Source of the DNA: Gallionellales bacterium RIFCSPLOWO2_02_FULL_59_110
GTDB taxonomy: Bacteria > Pseudomonadota > Gammaproteobacteria > Burkholderiales > Gallionellaceae
DNA length: 38,313 bases
Assembly (NCBI GenBank): GCA_001801215.1
Contig: MGXA01000106.1
Coordinates: 1 to 38,313, forward strand
Direction of reading: 5' to 3'
Shown here piece by piece: positions 31,959 to 38,313 of this stretch (the stretch's first letter is position 1; each line of letters opens with the position of its first letter). The notes under the pieces were generated by a model that saw nothing but the letters and a program-made list of their open reading frames with translations, was not told where the DNA came from and did not search any database. The position numbers and the translations under genes are program-made.

Positions 31959-32546
31959 TTATCGCCCGCCGGGCGGGCGCACTGAATTTTCCACTTCCAG
32001 CTTCTTCACTGCGTAAATGGCGGGCAAATTGCGCCACGCTCCTTCGATGTCCATGCCGTAACCGAACACAAAACGATCCGGCAACTCCACTCCGACAAAA
32101 TCGGCACGAATCGGTTTTGCCCTGCCATGCCGTTTATTGGCAAACACCGCGCAATAAAATTCGTTTGCCCCCAGTTCCAGCACGCGCTGGCGCAGCGCCG
32201 CCATGGTTTGCCCCTCGTCGAGAATGTCGTCCAGCACCAGCACCGTGCGACCGCGCACGTTTTCGCGCGGCTCGACCTTCCAGTGCATTTGTCCGCCGTG
32301 CCGCGCATCGCCGTAACGCGACACGTGCACGTAATCGAAATCCAGCGGAAAGTCGAGCAGCGGCAGCAACTGCCCGGTGAACACCACCGCGCCGCCCATC
32401 ACCGACAGCACCAGCGGATGTTTATCCGCCAGCGCGGCATTGATCTTCCGCGCAACCCGGTGCAGCGACACCTGCACCTGCTCCGCCGGGCAGATCAGAT
32501 CGGCATCGTTCAGCATCTCCCGCATATGCTCGACGGAGATGCTCAT
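31959..32546 (-). CDS. hpt: Hypoxanthine-guanine phosphoribosyltransferase
   Basis: The 195-residue phosphoribosyltransferase has the PRPP-binding signature [14 protein letters not shown] near 118-131, the [14 protein letters not shown] loop near 45-58 and a [14 protein letters not shown] segment near 158-171. It converts hypoxanthine or guanine to IMP or GMP. The ATG at 32546 overlaps the galU stop by four bases, so this start is preferred over 32606. It is followed by the thioinosine phosphorylase gene. Confidence 0.9.
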   Translation of the reverse strand: MSISVEHMREMLNDADLICPAEQVQVSLHRVARKINAALADKHPLVLSVMGGAVVFTGQLLPLLDFPLDFDYVHVSRYGDARHGGQMHWKVEPRENVRGRTVLVLDDILDEGQTMAALRQRVLELGANEFYCAVFANKRHGRAKPIRADFVGVELPDRFVFGYGMDIEGAWRNLPAIYAVKKLEVENSVRPPGGR

Positions 32547-33433
32547 GCGCCCCTGCAACAATCGTCCAGACTCAGGCTGTTCAGGTAGGCGGCGAACTCG
32601 GCGCACAATTCAGGGTGCATCAGGCCGAACGCCACTTGCGCCTGCAAATAGCCCTGCTTGGAGCCGCAATCGTAGCGCGTCCCCTTGAAGCGGTAGGCGA
32701 GCATTTTCTCTTCCTGCATCAGGGCGGCGATGCCGTCGGTCAGCTGGATCTCGCCGCCTGTTCCGGCCTGCACCTTTTCCAGATAATCGAAAATGCGCGG
32801 CGTGAGGATATAACGCCCCACCACGGCAATGGTCGACGGCGCGTCTTCCGGTTTCGGTTTCTCGACGATGGCGTTCACCTGTTCCAAATCATTCGTCAGC
32901 GGCACACTGCCGACGATGCCGTACTGCCTGGTTTTGAGGCGCGGCACGTCCTGCACGGCCAGCACCGAACACTGATGCTGCCGGAACACATCCGTCATCT
33001 GTTTGATGATGGGCGGATATCCGTCCATCAGATCGTCCGCCAGGATCACCGCAAACGGCTCATCCTGGATCACCGGCCGGGCGCACAATACCGCATGCCC
33101 CAGACCGAGCGGCTCGGACTGGCGGATATAAATGCAATTGATATGGCTGGGGATGACCTCCTGAACCAGGCTTAACAATTCATCCTTGTTATGCGCGGCA
33201 AGCTCCGCTTCCAGTTCATATGCCTTGTCGAAATGATCCTCGATCGCGCGCTTGTTGCGCCCGGTGATGAACACCATATCGGTAATGCCCGCCGCAACGG
33301 CCTCTTCCACCGCATATTGGATCAGCGGCTTGTCCACCACCGGCATCATTTCTTTCGGGCTGGCCTTGGTGGCCGGCAAAAAGCGACTGCCGAGGCCGGC
33401 GACGGGGAACACTGCTTTGGTTATTTTTTTCAT
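32543..33433 (-). CDS. galU: UTP-glucose-1-phosphate uridylyltransferase
   Basis: The 296-residue enzyme makes UDP-glucose. The nucleotide-binding signature [20 protein letters not shown] at 8-27 is followed by [19 protein letters not shown]. Further conserved parts are [25 protein letters not shown] and [16 protein letters not shown]. Length and motifs are those of bacterial GalU. It precedes hpt with a four-base overlap. Confidence 0.96.
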   Translation of the reverse strand: MKKITKAVFPVAGLGSRFLPATKASPKEMMPVVDKPLIQYAVEEAVAAGITDMVFITGRNKRAIEDHFDKAYELEAELAAHNKDELLSLVQEVIPSHINCIYIRQSEPLGLGHAVLCARPVIQDEPFAVILADDLMDGYPPIIKQMTDVFRQHQCSVLAVQDVPRLKTRQYGIVGSVPLTNDLEQVNAIVEKPKPEDAPSTIAVVGRYILTPRIFDYLEKVQAGTGGEIQLTDGIAALMQEEKMLAYRFKGTRYDCGSKQGYLQAQVAFGLMHPELCAEFAAYLNSLSLDDCCRGA

Positions 33434-33465
33434 TTCACATCCTCCCAGGTCAAAAACAACCCTTG

Positions 33466-33540
33466 TCCACAGATTACACAGATTAACGCAGATTGATAAA
33501 AAAGCAGGTTTGAATCGGCGTAATCTGTGTAATCTGCGGA
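33466..33540. repeat. Intergenic inverted repeat between galU and ligA
   Basis: TCCACAGATTACACAGATTA (33466-33485) and TAATCTGTGTAATCTGCGGA (33521-33540) are inverted with one mismatch in 20. Similar 'cacagattacacagatt' intergenic repeats are common in proteobacterial genomes. It fills nearly the whole galU-ligA gap. A role in termination or mRNA processing is possible but not shown. Confidence 0.75.
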
Positions 33541-33547
33541 TAAACGT

Positions 33548-35665
<2,118 letters not shown>

Positions 35666-35672
35666 TTATATC

Positions 35673-35779
35673 AGAGATCACAGAGAAAAAAATGTGGTGC
35701 AATGTGAAGAAGCATTTCTTGGTGAACGCAAGGAAGAAATTTTCTGGGCAATGTCCTCTCTGTGCCCTCTGTGTTCTCT
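35673..35779. repeat. Intergenic inverted repeat between ligA and zipA
   Basis: AGAGATCACAGAG (35673-35685) and CTCTGTGTTCTCT (35767-35779) are inverted with one mismatch in 13. The surrounding CTGTG-rich sequence resembles common intergenic repeats built on 'ttctctgtgttctctgtgg'. The 227-bp gap from 35591 to 35817 holds no gene. Confidence 0.6.
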
Positions 35780-35817
35780 TTGGCAGAATTTTTTGTTTTC
35801 CAATTTATCGGAAAAGT

Positions 35818-36918
35818 TCATGCAAACAGGCGACGCGCCTGTGCGCTGCCAGGCACGATGCCGTTGCCGCACATCTTCGCTTCGACCTGGGCAATCTGCT
35901 CGCGGATAATTGCCAGCGCAGGGTCGGTCAGCACGACACGATGATCGTCCACCATGTTGGCCTGCAACTCTCTGGCCAGATCGTGAGCGACGCGCACCAT
36001 CTCGCCGAACTGTCCGGCAGGTTTTTCCGCGCACGGCACATCCAGCAGCAGCGTGACGCCGGCGGTGCTGAAAGCTTCCAGCGTGTGGCGCCGGAACGGT
36101 TTGGTATCCTGGTTGGCCAGGCCGAACAGGCTGTGCCCGTGCGCATCCAGCAAATGGAAAGCGCCGTCCGCCTCCAGCGTCATGCCACATAAAGCTGCGG
36201 CCTGCGCGATCTTTGCGCCGGCCAGCAAGCGGTCGCCGGGCGGCACCAGATTGATCCCGACCATCTGGTCCACCTCGGCGCAGAATGCGTCCAGTTCGAT
36301 TGCGCGCTGGTGCGCCTCATGGACATCGGGAACAGCAGTATCGGCCTTGAAAGGCTTGACAACGCCCAGCACCAGATCGCGAAAATCCGCCAGCTTGGCC
36401 GCACTGATCGCCCCGCCGCGATCCACCAGCTGCAGCGCAATGCGAAAGCGCGCGTACAAGGTTTGACTCTCGGCGATGACTCGCTCCCATTGCTGCGCCG
36501 CCACCTTTCCGGCCAGAGTCAGGCCACAGACATGCACGGGTTTGCCGAAATCGAATTTACGCTGCCACAAACCGTCCAGCACGGCAGCCGGGCTGGGTTC
36601 TTCGAGATGAAGTTCGATAATAAAATCGCAGCGCACGTCCAGCAGGGCACAGGGTTCGCCCGGCAGGTTCCTGGCCGGGTGCTCTACCAGCGCTTCGGCA
36701 GCATGCTCGACCGCCGCATCTTCGGTTGCCCCGGCAAATTGCGGCATCCGCTCTTCCGCAGTGGCGGCATTTTCCCGGTACAGCGCATCTGCATGGTTTG
36801 CCTTGAACGCCGCGCCGAATTTGCGCCGGTACTTACGCTGTTGCCACCAACCAAAGACATACACCGCGACGATTACGCCGAAACCGATTGCCAGCAAGGC
36901 TGCCTGTAATTCACTCAT
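35818..36918 (-). CDS. zipA: Cell division protein ZipA
   Basis: The 366-residue protein has one N-terminal membrane anchor (ALLAIGFGVIVAVYVFGWW at 7-25), a basic juxtamembrane stretch, a variable linker, and a C-terminal FtsZ-binding domain (from about 220) with NLVPPGDRLLAGAKIAQAAA and MVRVAHDLARELQANMVDDH. ZipA tethers FtsZ to the inner membrane at the division site. The C-terminal domain is divergent but recognisable, and the location beside ligA supports the call. Confidence 0.88.
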   Translation of the reverse strand: MSELQAALLAIGFGVIVAVYVFGWWQQRKYRRKFGAAFKANHADALYRENAATAEERMPQFAGATEDAAVEHAAEALVEHPARNLPGEPCALLDVRCDFIIELHLEEPSPAAVLDGLWQRKFDFGKPVHVCGLTLAGKVAAQQWERVIAESQTLYARFRIALQLVDRGGAISAAKLADFRDLVLGVVKPFKADTAVPDVHEAHQRAIELDAFCAEVDQMVGINLVPPGDRLLAGAKIAQAAALCGMTLEADGAFHLLDAHGHSLFGLANQDTKPFRRHTLEAFSTAGVTLLLDVPCAEKPAGQFGEMVRVAHDLARELQANMVDDHRVVLTDPALAIIREQIAQVEAKMCGNGIVPGSAQARRLFA

Positions 36919-36977
36919 GCTCTATGCACCAGAAATCCATGTGCGGATTATCTCAGGCGGGGTGGCAATTAGCAAAG

Positions 36978-38027
36978 TTAAGCCAGCGGCAGTTCCCCGT
37001 TGCCGATGCCGATGGCGGCAACCTCGCCGAGCGCCTTGAGGAACGGGCGCTGTTCATGCAGCCGATCCAGCGATTCCGGGTGCGCCCGGCCGCGCATCTG
37101 CGCGATGCGCGCGCGGCTTACGGCGGGCATTTCCCAGCGCAGCCCTTGCAGCAACTCGTCCGCCGATTCCGGCTTGTTGCACACCAGCACCATGTCGCAG
37201 CCGGCGTTAAGCGCAGCCTCGGCACGCTGCACGATACCACCCGCAACCGCCGCCCCTTCCATGGAGAGGTCGTCGCTGAAGATGACGCCCTCGAAGCCCA
37301 GTTGGCCGCGCAGGACATGCTTCAGCCAGATCGGCGAGAAACCCGCCGGACGGCTGTCCACCTTGGGGTAGATGATATGCGCTGGCATCACTGCGGTCAT
37401 GCCGTAACCCACCATCTGCCGGAACGGGACCAGGTCGCACATCTCGATATCGACGAAGGGGCGCTCGTCCACGGGAATCTCCAGGTGCGAATCGGCCTGC
37501 ACGAAACCGTGACCGGGGAAATGCTTGCCGACCGTGTGCATCCCGCCCTGCCTCAGGCCAACCAACAGGCTGTGCGCCAGCTCTGAAATTGCCTGAGTGT
37601 CGCTGTGAAACGCGCGGTCGCCGATCACGCTGCTCTGCCCGTAGTCCACATCAAGCACCGGCGTGAAACTGAAATCCACGCCGCACGCACGCAGCTCCGC
37701 CGCCAGCACGTAACCCGCCTGCTGCGCCAGATGGCGCGCGCGCTGCGGATGCGCATCCCAGATCTTGCCAAGTTCGCGCATCGCGGGAATCTTCGTGAAG
37801 CCCGCGCGAAAACGCTGCACCCGCCCGCCTTCGTGATCCACCGCAATCAGCAGCGGCGGTGTGCGCAGCGCGTGGATCGCGGCGGTGAGCTCGGCCAACT
37901 GGCCGGGCGACTCGTAGTTGCGCGCAAACAGGATTACTCCGCCGACCAGCGGATGCCGCAGCCGCGCCTCGTCCTCCGCAGTCAGCCGCGTCCCCAGCAC
38001 ATCCAGCATCACCGGCCCCAGGCCCAT
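36978..38027 (-). CDS. nagZ: Beta-N-acetylhexosaminidase
   Basis: The 349-residue GH3 enzyme shows [12 protein letters not shown] near 62, the [18 protein letters not shown] loop with the catalytic Asp-His pair near 165-182, and [10 protein letters not shown] with the nucleophile Asp near 250. It removes GlcNAc from anhydromuropeptides in the cytoplasm during cell-wall recycling. GGGAG lies six bases before ATG 38027, so I prefer this to the GTG at 38033. Confidence 0.95.
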   Translation of the reverse strand: MGLGPVMLDVLGTRLTAEDEARLRHPLVGGVILFARNYESPGQLAELTAAIHALRTPPLLIAVDHEGGRVQRFRAGFTKIPAMRELGKIWDAHPQRARHLAQQAGYVLAAELRACGVDFSFTPVLDVDYGQSSVIGDRAFHSDTQAISELAHSLLVGLRQGGMHTVGKHFPGHGFVQADSHLEIPVDERPFVDIEMCDLVPFRQMVGYGMTAVMPAHIIYPKVDSRPAGFSPIWLKHVLRGQLGFEGVIFSDDLSMEGAAVAGGIVQRAEAALNAGCDMVLVCNKPESADELLQGLRWEMPAVSRARIAQMRGRAHPESLDRLHEQRPFLKALGEVAAIGIGNGELPLA

Positions 38028-38120
38028 AAGCACTCCCGATTGGTCAAATCAAAATGCGGCGGATTATACGGGGATTGCCGGGAAATCGGAGGGCATTGCG
38101 TTGAACGACGAACTGCGCAT

Positions 38121-38146
38121 GGCGGATTACGCTACGCTAATCCGCC
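38121..38146. repeat. Palindromic repeat upstream of nagZ
   Basis: GGCGGATTA (38121-38129) and TAATCCGCC (38138-38146) are perfect inverted repeats around CGCTACGC. This is the common interspersed 'GGCGGATTACGCTACGCTAA' type of repeat seen in many proteobacteria. Confidence 0.7.
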
Positions 38147-38156
38147 CACACACTTT

Positions 38157-38185
38157 CCGCCGGGCACCCCCCGGCGGTTTTATTT
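38157..38185 (+). terminator. Intrinsic terminator for plus-strand transcription
   Basis: CCGCCGGG (38157-38164) and CCCGGCGG (38170-38177) form a perfect eight-base-pair stem with a five-base loop, followed by TTTTATTT. It would stop plus-strand transcripts. No plus-strand gene lies nearby, so it may belong to a gene lost or moved when the IS inserted, or may insulate nagZ from antisense reading. Confidence 0.6.
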
Positions 38186-38228
38186 GATTTCCGCGAACCA
38201 TGAGGCCCTTCGACAAGCTGATCAAACT

Positions 38229-38313
38229 ACTAGTATATAAACCCATTAATTACGAAACATAATGCCGAGCCATTTTTACATCTGCATCCTGCCGCGTGAA
38301 CGACCACTCGATG
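38229..38313. repeat. Right copy of 85-bp terminal inverted repeat (IS end)
   Basis: This is the exact reverse complement of 13-97. The host side reads GATCAAACT before ACTAGT, showing a CTAG-type target as at the left end. Confidence 0.85.
38250..38313 (-). mobile_element. IS630-like transposase, C-terminal fragment (right copy)
   Basis: The minus-strand frame encodes the same last residues (IEWSFTRQDADVKMARHYVS) and stop as the left copy. Only the 3' end of the transposase gene is inside the window; the rest lies beyond it. Confidence 0.6.

Noticed and set aside
33466-33540. CRISPR-like or tandem repeat array
   Set aside because: There are only two inverted arms with no regular spacers. 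No CRISPR array or cas gene was seen anywhere in the window.

Overview
The window looks like a chromosomal segment, probably a complete assembly contig, of a GC-rich betaproteobacterium. A Gallionellaceae/Nitrosomonadales-type relative is a guess from overall gene content (ZipA and NAD-dependent ligase side by side, thioinosine-phosphorylase type purine salvage, FadE-type acyl-CoA dehydrogenase, many GGDEF/HD-GYP proteins). Nearly every gene is on the minus strand; the one clear plus-strand gene is a small DUF1540-type protein at 16670-16969. Both ends carry the same 85-bp sequence in inverted orientation. It encodes the C-terminus of an IS630-like transposase, so the segment lies between two inverted copies of one insertion sequence.

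Layout. 93-8740: a beta-oxidation cluster (FadE-like dehydrogenase, acyl-CoA ligase, YciA-like thioesterase, HAD/enoyl-CoA hydratase fusion) with a membrane diguanylate cyclase gene inserted in it. A cyclic-nucleotide-binding/GGDEF protein follows at 8811-9788. 9957-13987: an accessory stretch with three toxin-antitoxin pairs (VapBC-like, Phd/VapC, HipBA) and decayed gene fragments. 14276-20063: radA, a lipoprotein, the DUF1540 protein, a flavin reductase, a VOC protein, a YaiI/DUF188 protein and an HD-GYP phosphodiesterase. 20420-20755: a decayed second copy of the DUF188 gene.

20867-30621: a 9.75-kb integrative element inserted in the peptide deformylase gene (def). It is bounded by an 18-bp direct repeat, GCGCATCGGGTACAGGAT. 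The displaced native 3' end of def, 28 codons plus stop, is still readable at the far left boundary (20798-20884). The element supplies a different but homologous 3' end, so the def copy at 30532-31065 is intact. Its cargo, all on the minus strand, is a P4-type tyrosine integrase beside attR, MqsRA, HigA with only a stump of HigB, an AlpA-like regulator in a chain of small overlapping genes, a lambda-GpA-type terminase large subunit with a disturbed N-terminus, and a Mor-like HTH protein beside attL. It has no recognisable capsid, portal, tail or replication gene, so it reads as a phage satellite or a reduced prophage rather than a complete phage.

30532-38027: housekeeping genes in the order nagZ, zipA, ligA, galU, hpt, thioinosine phosphorylase, def (transcribed right to left). 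Short inverted-repeat elements sit between galU/ligA, between ligA/zipA and upstream of nagZ.

The main discovery candidate is the def-integrated element: its restored target gene, its arm-type repeats on both sides, a perfect 11-bp dyad ahead of the AlpA operon, and its gene set. A second striking feature is a palindromic repeat inserted in frame into the HAD/hydratase gene.
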